49,706 nucleotides of DNA, from contig CABYTP010000006.1 of the NCBI GenBank assembly GCA_902521955.1, positions 1 through 49,706 on the forward strand. Direction: 5' to 3'. Below are positions 19,925 through 29,342 of the stretch, in pieces; within the stretch, counting starts at the first letter, position 1, and every line of letters begins with the position of its first letter. The notes beneath the pieces were generated by a model, which worked only from the letters and a program-made list of their open reading frames with translations, did not search any database and had not been told where the DNA came from. Source of the stretch: an uncultured Candidatus Actinomarina sp. (GTDB lineage Bacteria > Actinomycetota > Acidimicrobiia > Actinomarinales > Actinomarinaceae). Both the position numbers and the translations under genes were made by a program.

Positions 19925-20691
19925 ACACTAAATTGTTCAATAGCAATCACTGCTAAAAGTATTAGTACAATAATTGGGGAAATCCTATCAAATCTTAAGA
20001 ATATTCTTTGAGTTTCAATTATTCTTCCTACTCCACCAGCACCGACTAGTCCTAAAATAACTGAAGCTCTAATACAAAGTTCAAATATATATAAAAAGTA
20101 AGCAGTAAAATTTGGAAGTATCTGAGGTAATGCTGATGTAAAAACTGCCTGATTATGTTTCGCACCACTAGCTTTAGCTGCTTCTAAAGGTCCTAAGTCA
20201 ATACTGTCAATAGTTTCAGAAAGTAATTTCCCCATAATAGCCATTGAAAACATAACTAAAGCTAAAACTCCAGCAAAAGGACCTAAGCCTACTGCTACAG
20301 TGAACAACATTGCCCAAAATAGATCAGGTATAGTTCTAATAAAATTAAGAAAAGACTTATAAATTAAATAAGTGGTAGTTGTTTGATTTGTTGCTTTTGA
20401 AGCGTAAAAAGAAAGTGGAAGAGCTATAAAACAACCTAGGATACTTGCCAATATTGCAATTTGTATTGTTTCTAATAAAGCTTGAGATGCATTTTCAAAT
20501 GCCCATTCCCATTTAGGATTAAACAAAGTATCAGTCACAAGCCTTCTATTAGACCAGTTTCTTTTAAAATCTTCTAAATTGAAACCAACTTGAAAAAATG
20601 AGTAAATGCTAAATATAATCGCAAATGGATAGCCAGTAATAGTTAATAAAGAAGGTAAAGGCTTCTTAGGTACTTTAATCGTCTTCTCCAA
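19900..20691 (-). CDS. phnE: phosphonate-type ABC transporter permease PhnE (second copy)
   Basis: EAAKASGAKHNQAVFTSALPQILPNFTAYFLYIFELCIRASVILGLVGAGGVG. Confidence 0.9.
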   Translation of the reverse strand: MEKTIKVPKKPLPSLLTITGYPFAIIFSIYSFFQVGFNLEDFKRNWSNRRLVTDTLFNPKWEWAFENASQALLETIQIAILASILGCFIALPLSFYASKATNQTTTTYLIYKSFLNFIRTIPDLFWAMLFTVAVGLGPFAGVLALVMFSMAIMGKLLSETIDSIDLGPLEAAKASGAKHNQAVFTSALPQILPNFTAYFLYIFELCIRASVILGLVGAGGVGRIIETQRIFLRFDRISPIIVLILLAVIAIEQFSVWLRRKIL

Positions 20692-20982
20692 GTAAATCCG
20701 AAGATTTTATTGCTCTACCGTAAATATTTTCAAAATCCTGATCACTTACATCATTAACTTTACCATCATAGGTTGAATGTTGTCTAATAGTTCAGCTTGT
20801 TCCGCGCTAGGTACAAAGCCAAAAATAATTTTATCTAAAGTAGGTGCAGCAGTTGTAGCTGGAGCCTCTAAAGTTTCGACTTCTTCCACAGCAACGGGTT
20901 CTTCTACAGTCTCTTCAGCAGACCCACCGCAAGCAGTAGCTACTAAAGCAAGACAGAGTAGAAGTAGTAATGATTTTTTCAT
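20675..20982 (-). pseudogene. phnD'-'phnC hybrid remnant: PhnD signal peptide/N-terminus joined out of frame to the PhnC C-terminus
   Basis: ORF 20746-20982 MKKSLLLLLCLALVATACGG...KIIFGFVPSAEQAELLDNIQPMM stops early; alternative frame 20675-~20773 reads YDGKVNDVSDQDFENIYGRAIKSSDLLGEDD*, a PhnC-like C-terminus overlapping the phnE start. Confidence 0.7.
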
Positions 20983-21046
20983 TATTTTCTCCGCTAGCTT
21001 ATATTCTTATCATACATAAATAGAAATTAAGGTTCTTTAATTTAAG

Positions 21047-21502
21047 TTAAAAATTAGTAAAATTTATTTCACCAAATTCTCTTAAAATTACTTCTCCATT
21101 TGTATCTAAAATTATAGTAATTGGTTGACCTACTACTTTAAAGTAATCACGTAGCTGAGATGTTGAAAATCCAATTTTTAAATCTCCATTTAAATTATCT
21201 TCTGCCCATTCAAGAGTTGGCCCATAATCACTATGCGCTAAAGCAAGTACATCATATGTATCGGTAAGATTTTCTAATTCTTTTTCTAGGACAGGCAACT
21301 CCCGTCTGCAAGCACTTCAGTAGTCTGCCCAAAAAACAATAATGGTTTTTTTATTTTTAAAATTTTCGTATTCTTGATTTAAATCTGTATTTATATATTG
21401 AAATGATGTCTCAGTTATTAAGACATTATTTGATTCTTCTTCTTGTGTTACACCCTGAGTGCACGAAATAAAAATTAATAAAATCAAAAAATATTTTTGC
21501 AT
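21047..21502 (-). CDS. TlpA/ResA-like thioredoxin-fold (lipo)protein; candidate selenoprotein with in-frame TGA at 21317-21319 (UxxC)
   Basis: ORFs 21317-21502 and 21047-21298 are in the same frame; joined reading ...TIIVFWADY[TGA]SACRRELPVLEKEL...VVGQPITIILDTNGEVI; TGA replaces the first Cys of CxxC. Confidence 0.72.
21290..21306 (-). promoter_or_regulatory. SECIS-like hairpin GACGGG-AGTTG-CCTGTC downstream of the TGA
   Basis: 6-bp stem (one G-U), loop AGUUG with G at its second position, about 17-18 nt after UGA. Confidence 0.55.
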
Positions 21503-21550
21503 GAAATAATCATAATCTTATTCAGGAATAATCTTGCTATTCTAAATAGT

Positions 21551-22750
21551 GTGAATATTGTACTATTAAGCATCGGGACTGAGATACTTCTTGGAGATAC
21601 AATTAATACAAACCTTTCATCTCTAGGACAAATTTTATATAATAATGGATTCGCTCTCACTTCTGAAATATCAGTTCCAGATCAAAAAGTAATAATAAAA
21701 GATAAATTAGAATATCTTTTGTCTAACAATGATGTAATTATTACATGTGGTGGCATCGGACCCACTGAAGATGATTTTACAAAAGAAGTTATATCAGAAT
21801 ATCTAGGGTTAGATTTAGTTTTAGATAATGAACATTTAGCATGGATGCAATCTCGATGGGAGAGTCGGGGATTAGTTATGCCAACAAATAATGTTAAACA
21901 GGCAGAATTACCAGAAGGCTCAAAGAAGCTAACTAATACAAATGGAACATCACCAGGTATTTATATTAAAACTAAAGGTAAGCATATTTTTATCTTGCCA
22001 GGACCACCAAGAGAATTCACACCATTAGTAAAAGATGAAGTGATTCCATTCTTAAGTAAAAATTTTAAAAGAACAAATAAAGATTATGATTTCATTTTAT
22101 TTTACAATCAAGCTGAATCTGCACTTGCTCAAGAGATTGATAAATTTAAACCTAGAAATCTTGATATTGCCTATCTTGCCAGTAAGGGAATTATTAAATT
22201 GAGATATGATAAAAATTCAGTTTCCTCTGAAGACTTAATTAATTTTGAAAATAATATTAGAAAAACATTAACGGAATACATCCTAAGTACAAAAAACATA
22301 CCAGCTTCTAAAGTATTGTTAGATTTGCTACACGAAAATAAATTAACAATATCCTTAGTAGAAAGCGTAACAGGAGGTAATTTATCTTCTGCGTTGATAA
22401 ATCACCCGGGTGCAAGTAAAGCTTTAATTGCATCGAATATTCTTTATACCACAGAGTCAAAAAAGGAATTTTTAAACTCTGAAATAATCGAGGACTGGAA
22501 TATATTGACTGAGGATTTAGCTAAAGCTTCAATACTTAAATATAATTCAAATATTGCCCTAGCAATTTTGGGAGAAGCTGGACCACTTACATCAAGTAGT
22601 AACAAAATTGGAAAAATATTCGTATCTATTGCAACTGATTCAAAATCTGTAACATTTGAACACAACTTAAGAGGAAATAGGGACGATATTATCAGTCGAG
22701 CAGTAAATAATGCAATATGGGATTTAATAAAATTTATTAAAAAGTTGTAA
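21551..22750 (+). CDS. cinA: competence/damage-inducible protein CinA (nicotinamide-nucleotide amidohydrolase)
   Basis: LLSIGTEILLGDTINTN; GGIGPTEDDFT; C-terminal LVESVTGGNLSSAL. Start probably GTG 21551. Confidence 0.92.
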   Translation: MNIVLLSIGTEILLGDTINTNLSSLGQILYNNGFALTSEISVPDQKVIIKDKLEYLLSNNDVIITCGGIGPTEDDFTKEVISEYLGLDLVLDNEHLAWMQSRWESRGLVMPTNNVKQAELPEGSKKLTNTNGTSPGIYIKTKGKHIFILPGPPREFTPLVKDEVIPFLSKNFKRTNKDYDFILFYNQAESALAQEIDKFKPRNLDIAYLASKGIIKLRYDKNSVSSEDLINFENNIRKTLTEYILSTKNIPASKVLLDLLHENKLTISLVESVTGGNLSSALINHPGASKALIASNILYTTESKKEFLNSEIIEDWNILTEDLAKASILKYNSNIALAILGEAGPLTSSSNKIGKIFVSIATDSKSVTFEHNLRGNRDDIISRAVNNAIWDLIKFIKKL

Positions 22751-22766
22751 TCGAACAAATGTTCGA
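22751..22766. promoter_or_regulatory. LexA/SOS box TCGAACAAATGTTCGA upstream of recA
   Basis: Palindrome matching the Gram-positive/actinobacterial GAAC-N4-GTTC box. Confidence 0.9.
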
Positions 22767-22830
22767 TTAAAATTGTCATATAGACATGTTTAAATAAATA
22801 TTAATTATTGTTAATAAATAGGAGAAAAAA

Positions 22831-23889
22831 ATGGATAAAGACAGGGCCAAAAAATTAGATACAGTATTTTCACAGATTGAAAAACAATTTGGTGAGGGTT
22901 CGTTAATGAAATTAGGATCTGACCAAATCAAAAAAATTCCTTCGATTTCAACTGGAGCTCTCGCTATTGATTTAGCTTTAGGAATAGGAGGTGTTCCAAA
23001 AGGAAGAGTGATAGAGATTTACGGACCAGAGAGTTCAGGTAAAACCACATTATCTCTTCATATTGCAGCTGAAGCTCAAAAAGCTGGAGGTGTTGCTGCA
23101 TTTATCGACGCAGAACATGCCTTAGATCCAATATATGCAAGTGCCCTTGGGGTAGATGTAGACGAACTTCTTGTATCACAACCTGATACTGGAGAACAAG
23201 CTTTAGAAATTGCTAATATGTTAATCGACTCAGAAGGAGTAGATGTAGTTGTAATAGATTCTGTCGCTGCACTAGTTCCACAAGCGGAAATAGATGGTGA
23301 GATGGGTCAATCTCATGTTGGTTTGCAAGCAAGACTTATGTCGCAAGCTCTTCGCAAACTTACATCATCAATAAACAAAACACAAACTACAGTTATTTTC
23401 ATAAACCAAATCAGAGAAAAAATTGGCGTTATGTGGGGTTCTCCAGAAACAACAAGTGGTGGTAGAGCATTAAAATTTTACGCTTCTGTTCGTATAGATA
23501 TAAGAAGAATAGAAACCTTAAAAGTAGGTGCAGAGATGATTGGAAATAGAGTAAGGGCAAAAATAGTTAAAAATAAAGTAGCACCACCATTCAAAGAAGC
23601 ACAATTTGATATTATGTTTGGTCAAGGTATTTCCAGAGAAGGTAGTTTACTTGATGTCGGTGTTGATCATGGCATTGTAAGAAAAGCTGGTGCCTGGTTT
23701 ACATATGATGAAGTTCAACTTGGTCAAGGAAAAGAAAATTCTAAACGTTTTCTTAGAGAAAATGCAGATATTGCCTTACAACTTGAAACTGATGTATACA
23801 AAGCTGTTGGCATGATTGAATCTGAAAATGATGAAATAAGTGAAGAAGCTGAAACTGAAGAATCAGAAGAATCTAATACTGAAAAATAA
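22831..23889 (+). CDS. recA: recombinase RecA
   Basis: [38 protein letters not shown]. Confidence 0.98.
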   Translation: MDKDRAKKLDTVFSQIEKQFGEGSLMKLGSDQIKKIPSISTGALAIDLALGIGGVPKGRVIEIYGPESSGKTTLSLHIAAEAQKAGGVAAFIDAEHALDPIYASALGVDVDELLVSQPDTGEQALEIANMLIDSEGVDVVVIDSVAALVPQAEIDGEMGQSHVGLQARLMSQALRKLTSSINKTQTTVIFINQIREKIGVMWGSPETTSGGRALKFYASVRIDIRRIETLKVGAEMIGNRVRAKIVKNKVAPPFKEAQFDIMFGQGISREGSLLDVGVDHGIVRKAGAWFTYDEVQLGQGKENSKRFLRENADIALQLETDVYKAVGMIESENDEISEEAETEESEESNTEK

Positions 23890-23927
23890 GTTAATTTATA
23901 TTTATATAAATATTTTATAATTTAACT

Positions 23928-25304
23928 GTGGAACAAACAGTTGAAATTAAATCAAAAATAACACTAAAACCATCTCGTTTTGGTAAAAAATACTTTGTTA
24001 AAACTTTTGGTTGTCAAATGAATGAACACGACTCCGAAAGAGTTTCTGGTATGTTCGAATTGGATGGTATGCAAAAAGCAGAATCTGAAGATAATGCTGA
24101 TATATTATTTGTTAATACATGCACAATTAGAGAAAATGCCGATGATAAACTTTACGGAACTCTAGGTCAGTTAAAAAAATGGAAATCACAATCAGAAAAT
24201 AGAAAATTATTAGTTGGAGGTTGTGCAGCTCAAAAAGATAAAAACCTTGTAAGAGATAAAGCTCCCTGGGTAGATGTAGTAATTGGTACTCATAATTTAA
24301 CTAATATTATCAATTTACTAAATCAATCTGAAGACTGGGGACCCGTAACTGAAATAATAGATGAAATAGAAAATCTTCCTACTGATGCACCTTCTATCAG
24401 GGAATCAGAATTTTCAGCTTGGTTAACTATTCAAATTGGTTGTAATAATTCTTGTACTTTTTGTATTGTTCCATCAGTAAGAGGGCCAGAAATCAGTAGG
24501 AGACCAGTTGATATTATTAATGAAGCCAAACAATTAGTTAACGAAGGTGTAAAAGAAATAACTTTATTAGGTCAAAATGTTAATTCTTATGGTAGAGATT
24601 TAAAAATAGATAATAAGAGTAGACCATATTTTACACAATTACTTGAAAAATTAAATGACATTAAAGATCTCGAAAGAATACGTTTTACATCTCCACATCC
24701 CAAAGATTTTAAAGAAGAAACAATTCATGCAGTTAAGGAACTAGAAAAAGTATGCAATCAAATTCATGTTCCTTTACAAAGTGGAAGCAGCAGTATTTTA
24801 TCAAAAATGCATAGAGGCTATAACAAAGAAAGATTTTTAGATAAAGTTGATATGATCAGATCGATATTACCCGATGTATCACTGACAACTGACATAATTG
24901 TTGGATTTCCAGGAGAAACCGATAGTGATTTCGAAGACACAATGGATGTAATCCGTTATGCAGAATTTGATTCGGTTTATATGTTTAAATTTTCTCCAAG
25001 ACCTGGAACTGCTGCATATAATATGCATGATCAATTTATCCCAAAAGAAATAATTGATAATAGATTTGATTCTTTAAAAATTACACAAACAGATATAAGC
25101 GAAAGAAGGCTTAAAAGATTTATTGGAACTGAACAGCTGCTTTTAATTGAAAAAATTTCTAAAAAAAATGATTTAATTTATTCAGGTAAAATTAATAGTG
25201 GACAAATAACTCACATTGCTAAGGATAATCTTAATTTAGGTGACTTAATAAAAGTTAAAATTACTGATTCAACTCCATTTTTTCTTAAAGCTGAAAAGGT
25301 TTAA
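23928..25304 (+). CDS. miaB: tRNA-2-methylthio-N6-dimethylallyladenosine synthase
   Basis: KTFGCQMNEHDSERVSG; GCNNSCTFCIVPSVRGPE radical-SAM CxxxCxxC; TRAM-like tail. Confidence 0.96.
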   Translation: MEQTVEIKSKITLKPSRFGKKYFVKTFGCQMNEHDSERVSGMFELDGMQKAESEDNADILFVNTCTIRENADDKLYGTLGQLKKWKSQSENRKLLVGGCAAQKDKNLVRDKAPWVDVVIGTHNLTNIINLLNQSEDWGPVTEIIDEIENLPTDAPSIRESEFSAWLTIQIGCNNSCTFCIVPSVRGPEISRRPVDIINEAKQLVNEGVKEITLLGQNVNSYGRDLKIDNKSRPYFTQLLEKLNDIKDLERIRFTSPHPKDFKEETIHAVKELEKVCNQIHVPLQSGSSSILSKMHRGYNKERFLDKVDMIRSILPDVSLTTDIIVGFPGETDSDFEDTMDVIRYAEFDSVYMFKFSPRPGTAAYNMHDQFIPKEIIDNRFDSLKITQTDISERRLKRFIGTEQLLLIEKISKKNDLIYSGKINSGQITHIAKDNLNLGDLIKVKITDSTPFFLKAEKV

Positions 25305-25305
25305 T

Positions 25306-26130
25306 TTGCTTTATTTTCTTTCAGGAATCACAGCTTCAGGAAAATCTAATTTAGCACACAGAATTGCTATTGAAAATAATATGTCTATATTGTCAATTGA
25401 TTCGATGGCCGTATATAAAGGATTAGATATTTTAACTGCTAAGCCATCTGATGTTATGCAGGCACAAGTAAAATATTATGGACTGGATATTGCTGATCCC
25501 GATCAAATCTTCTCTGTAATAGATTATTTAAATTATTTAATTGATAAAGATATTCCCGCAAAGAGTTTTAGTGAAGACATTTTAGCAGTTGGCGGATCTG
25601 GTTTATATATTAAATCCATTATCGATAAATATGAATTTAAACCTGCTGATCCCGCAATAAGATCTGAGCTTGAGCAGTTAAATTATGATCAGTTAATTAA
25701 ATTTCATAATTTAAATGATATTCCAATACCTGATACAGAATTAAATAAAAGAAGACTGATGAGAAATATAGAATCTTTTATGCTTGAAGAGTCTAAGTTT
25801 GTATTACCCGATATAAACATGCCAGACGGTGATGTTGGAGTATTTTGGAATCATCCAGATTTTAAAATAAATATTCAAAAAAGGACTCAACAGATGATTG
25901 CAAATGGATTATTAGATGAAATTAATAGTATACGCAACCCTTCTAAAACAATACTTCAAGCAATCGGTTTAAATCTTTCAGAAGATATAGAGGATAATAT
26001 TAATATAAAAACAAGAAGATTGGCGAAAAAACAAATTACTTGGTTTAAAAAAGAAGATAGATTAAGAATGGTTAATTCTTCAAATGAAGATGATGTTTAC
26101 AAAAGTATAATGGAGATTATTAATGTCTAA
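25306..26130 (+). CDS. miaA: tRNA dimethylallyltransferase
   Basis: GITASGKSNLAHRIA; SIDSMAVYKGLDILTAKPS; LAVGGSGLYIKSI. Confidence 0.93.
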   Translation: MLYFLSGITASGKSNLAHRIAIENNMSILSIDSMAVYKGLDILTAKPSDVMQAQVKYYGLDIADPDQIFSVIDYLNYLIDKDIPAKSFSEDILAVGGSGLYIKSIIDKYEFKPADPAIRSELEQLNYDQLIKFHNLNDIPIPDTELNKRRLMRNIESFMLEESKFVLPDINMPDGDVGVFWNHPDFKINIQKRTQQMIANGLLDEINSIRNPSKTILQAIGLNLSEDIEDNINIKTRRLAKKQITWFKKEDRLRMVNSSNEDDVYKSIMEIINV

Positions 26131-26857
26131 TTTTGCATATATGTCAGGTACAGGAAATGATTTTTTAATTGGTAAACATGATGGTCCTGTATCTGCTATT
26201 CAAATAATTGCTTTAGTTAGTGATGCAGAAATTGAAGTTGATGGTGTAATTTTTGTTGAGCCTATTGATAATTCAAAAGTGAAAATGCATTATTTTAATA
26301 ATGATGGTTCTAATGCAGAGCTTTGTGTTAATGGTGTTAGGTGTGTAGCTAAATATTCAATCGATAATGGTTTTGTAAAAAGTAATGATTTTATCGTTAA
26401 GGCACCCGTATCAGACATAAGAGTATTAGTTCAAGATAACAATGTTGAAATACAAGCTCCAATTCCAACATTTGAAGAAGAATCTATTTTATTTGATAAC
26501 TACGAGGGTATTAAAGCAGAGGTTGGAAATCCACATTTTATGGTTGAGGTAGATGATGTTGAAAATACTAATTTACTTAGTTTAAACAATTCAATACAGA
26601 AACTTAAATTGTTTAAGGGTGGATACAATTTAGAAATTTATGAAATTATAGATAATAAATATATAAAAGCTAGGGTCCTTGAAAGGGGAGTAGGAGAAAC
26701 AGATGCCTGTGGTTCTGGTGCTCTGTGTTTATTTAATTATTTATACAAAACTAAAAAAATTGGAAATAACAGTTATGTTTTGTATCCTGGTGGAGATTTA
26801 AATTTAAAATTTCAAAAGGATAATTTATATTTATCTGGAGATGTTATATATCTCTAA
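26123..26857 (+). CDS. dapF: diaminopimelate epimerase
   Basis: MSGTGNDF; NDGSNAELCVNGVRC; RGVGETDACGSGA. Confidence 0.95.
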   Translation: MSNFAYMSGTGNDFLIGKHDGPVSAIQIIALVSDAEIEVDGVIFVEPIDNSKVKMHYFNNDGSNAELCVNGVRCVAKYSIDNGFVKSNDFIVKAPVSDIRVLVQDNNVEIQAPIPTFEEESILFDNYEGIKAEVGNPHFMVEVDDVENTNLLSLNNSIQKLKLFKGGYNLEIYEIIDNKYIKARVLERGVGETDACGSGALCLFNYLYKTKKIGNNSYVLYPGGDLNLKFQKDNLYLSGDVIYL

Positions 26858-27434
26858 ATAAACTTACTACTTTTCCAATAGGTTGAGTACTTTCTTTTAC
26901 TTCTAAGTTTTCAAATTCTTTATTAGCTGGAATGAGATATTTTTTACCTGAAATGGTATCAAGATATTTTACTGTTGCTTCTGTATCGTGAATCATAAAA
27001 GCACCGATATCTCCATTTTTTGGTTCAATATTTTTATTAATAACGACAATATCGCCATCATGTATTCCTGCTTCTATCATCGAATCACCATTAATTTTTA
27101 GTGCAAATAAATCATTATTAAACTTATCAGAAGGAACCGGTATTTCACCTATTTTATTTTCTTCAGCTAGTAATGGAGTACCTGCAGATATTACACCAAC
27201 TATTGGAACCGATTTAAAAATACTTTTATTCTTATTGCTTGTTAATGATCTTGATAAATTAGCTTTTTTCTCTATAAGTCCTTTTTTTACTAAATTATTG
27301 AGATGGTGTTGTACGGAACTAGTCGATTTTAAGTTTACAGCTTCTGCAATTTCTCTAATTGATGGAGAATGACCTTCAGTATTTATTTTGTTTTGAATAT
27401 AATTTAAAATTTCGTTTTGTTTATCATTTTTCAT
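26844..27434 (-). CDS. lexA: LexA repressor
   Basis: wHTH SIREIAEAVNLKSTSSVQHHL; VISAGTPL cleavage site; INGDSMIEAGI; EATVKYL. Confidence 0.96.
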   Translation of the reverse strand: MKNDKQNEILNYIQNKINTEGHSPSIREIAEAVNLKSTSSVQHHLNNLVKKGLIEKKANLSRSLTSNKNKSIFKSVPIVGVISAGTPLLAEENKIGEIPVPSDKFNNDLFALKINGDSMIEAGIHDGDIVVINKNIEPKNGDIGAFMIHDTEATVKYLDTISGKKYLIPANKEFENLEVKESTQPIGKVVSLFRDI

Positions 27435-27455
27435 ACTTAATTATAACATAAATTA

Positions 27456-27467
27456 GAACAAATGTTC
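27456..27467. promoter_or_regulatory. LexA/SOS box GAACAAATGTTC between lexA and the LysM gene
   Basis: Matches GAAC-N4-GTTC; 27/28-nt identity with the recA upstream block (22753-22780). Confidence 0.9.
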
Positions 27468-27505
27468 GAATAAAATTGTCATACTCTGTATATATATTTA
27501 TATAT

Positions 27506-27778
27506 ATGAAACTTAAAGTAAAAATATTTGCAATCCTTTATTTGATAAGCTCTTTGTCTGCTATTTTTGCAAAATCACCTCTTTCTAGCGAGGAAAATAT
27601 AAAGAATATTGAGTTAATTAAATATGAAATAAAAGAAGGTGATTCTCTTTGGAGTATTGCGAGCTACTTTGAGTCTAAAGACATAGAAATGTTCATATAT
27701 AATATAAAAAAAATAAATAATTTGGATAATTTTATACTAACTGTGGATGAAATATTACTTATTCCATCAAATATTTGA
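27506..27778 (+). CDS. small LysM-domain protein, ChiZ/DivS/YneA-like candidate SOS cell-division inhibitor
   Basis: N-terminal hydrophobic segment plus YEIKEGDSLWSIASYF...INNLDNFILTVDEILLIPS LysM; divergent from lexA, upstream of nrdR. Confidence 0.75.
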   Translation: MKLKVKIFAILYLISSLSAIFAKSPLSSEENIKNIELIKYEIKEGDSLWSIASYFESKDIEMFIYNIKKINNLDNFILTVDEILLIPSNI

Positions 27779-27813
27779 TACAACATTTAGAAATTAGTAT
27801 AATAATACTATAT

Positions 27814-28251
27814 ATGGTATGTCCATTTTGCAATAAAGTTGAAACTAATGTTGTTGACTCTAGAAAAAATAACGAAGGCAATTCAATTCGTAGAAGAAGA
27901 GAGTGTCCTACATGCAATTTAAGATTTACTACTTATGAAAAAGCAGAAATAGGCATTTTAGTCGAAAAACGAAGTGGTTCTTTTCAAGAGTTTGATTATG
28001 AAAAATTATATAAGGGGATTGAAAACGCTTTCGGCGGTTTAGATCTTAATGAAAAACAACTTAAAACCCTAGTTGATAATATTCATAATGAAATTAAATC
28101 TAAAGGAAGCAAAGTTAAGAGTGATTTTATAGGTGAAACAGTCCTTAATCACTTAAAAGAAACCAATAAAGTAGCATATTTGCGTTATGCATCTGTTTAT
28201 AAAGAATTTTCTGATGCCTCAGATTTTGAAAAAGAAGTTGCTGAACTTTAA
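27814..28251 (+). CDS. nrdR: transcriptional repressor NrdR
   Basis: MVCPFCNKVETNVVDSRKNNEGNSIRRRRECPTCNLRFTTYEK; start re-assigned to 27814. Confidence 0.96.
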   Translation: MVCPFCNKVETNVVDSRKNNEGNSIRRRRECPTCNLRFTTYEKAEIGILVEKRSGSFQEFDYEKLYKGIENAFGGLDLNEKQLKTLVDNIHNEIKSKGSKVKSDFIGETVLNHLKETNKVAYLRYASVYKEFSDASDFEKEVAEL

Positions 28252-28252
28252 A

Positions 28253-29329
28253 TTACGGTAAATCTGCCAAATTATTATAAATATTTATACTTTTTTGATT
28301 AAAATCTGCAAGGGAATTTTCAAATGCTCTAATTTCTGTAGATTTATTTAATAAAATTGCAGAAGATATTGAAGTAGCTACTTCGTATTCATTATTTCGA
28401 AGTGCCGCTAGATATCTACCATGAAGATCTTCTGCAGTTATTAAAGCTACTTCAACTAAATTTTTATGATTGTTGAATTCCATTATTTCAGGTAGTTTTG
28501 AATAATTTACCTTACTTTGAGCAATAATTGAAGATAATTCAGTAGTGAGATTATCAATATTTACATTTTCCTCATCTACTGGTAATTCTGAATAAATTAA
28601 AATTTCAGAAATTAAAATCCTATACGTAATTACAAGATCTAGTTCGTTTACAAGTAAAAATATGTCATTTAAATTATTTATTACTTCATTTTTATCTAAA
28701 ATATCAGTTCTGGAATCTAAATTTGTCCTATATTCAATCAATGAAGACTCTATTTGTTGTAAGTTTGCACTTGCATTGGAGACATCGTATTTTGAATAAA
28801 AGGTATTAGTCGAAATTTCAATAAGAGTAGGTAGCAAATCAATTAGTTCATTAGAATTTGACGTAACAATTATTGCATCTTCAGCAATTTCAGACTGAAC
28901 ATTACGATAATTCACAAAAGAACTGACAGATATTGAGATAATACCTAGTACTAAGACACCAATTAAGGTAGGGAATACCCATTTTCGTCTACTTTCAAGA
29001 TCTGACCATACTTTTTGTATTTGTGAGGTAATTTTTAAAGGATTAAATGTATCTGTAGAAGGTTCGACTGAAGAATCAGCCATGTTTTCTTCAGTATTTA
29101 AGTAAGTATCAATACTGGATTGAACTGGAGTTGATAAAATTTCTTCTGTGTTTGATATAAGTTCATCAAAACTTTGTTGATTTAAGTTATCAGATTCTTC
29201 AATATTCTCAATTTGATATTCTGAAGTATCAATTGAAATATCAGCTTCAAACCCAAGTAAATCAAGAATCTTGATTTTATTAGGGTTTTTAGTTTTATTT
29301 ATAAGCAAATAATCTCTAATATTCATCAT
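28253..29329 (-). CDS. hypothetical single-TM protein
   Basis: 358 aa, one TM (WVFPTLIGVLVLGIISISVSSFV), acidic N-terminus. Confidence 0.7.
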   Translation of the reverse strand: MMNIRDYLLINKTKNPNKIKILDLLGFEADISIDTSEYQIENIEESDNLNQQSFDELISNTEEILSTPVQSSIDTYLNTEENMADSSVEPSTDTFNPLKITSQIQKVWSDLESRRKWVFPTLIGVLVLGIISISVSSFVNYRNVQSEIAEDAIIVTSNSNELIDLLPTLIEISTNTFYSKYDVSNASANLQQIESSLIEYRTNLDSRTDILDKNEVINNLNDIFLLVNELDLVITYRILISEILIYSELPVDEENVNIDNLTTELSSIIAQSKVNYSKLPEIMEFNNHKNLVEVALITAEDLHGRYLAALRNNEYEVATSISSAILLNKSTEIRAFENSLADFNQKSINIYNNLADLP

Positions 29330-29342
29330 TGAAAGGGTACCA

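Noticed and set aside
21047-21502. Treating the split thioredoxin ORFs as a simple pseudogene
   Set aside because: Only one stop, exactly at the catalytic Cys, with a SECIS-like hairpin and an otherwise intact fold; pseudogene remains possible but is less favoured.
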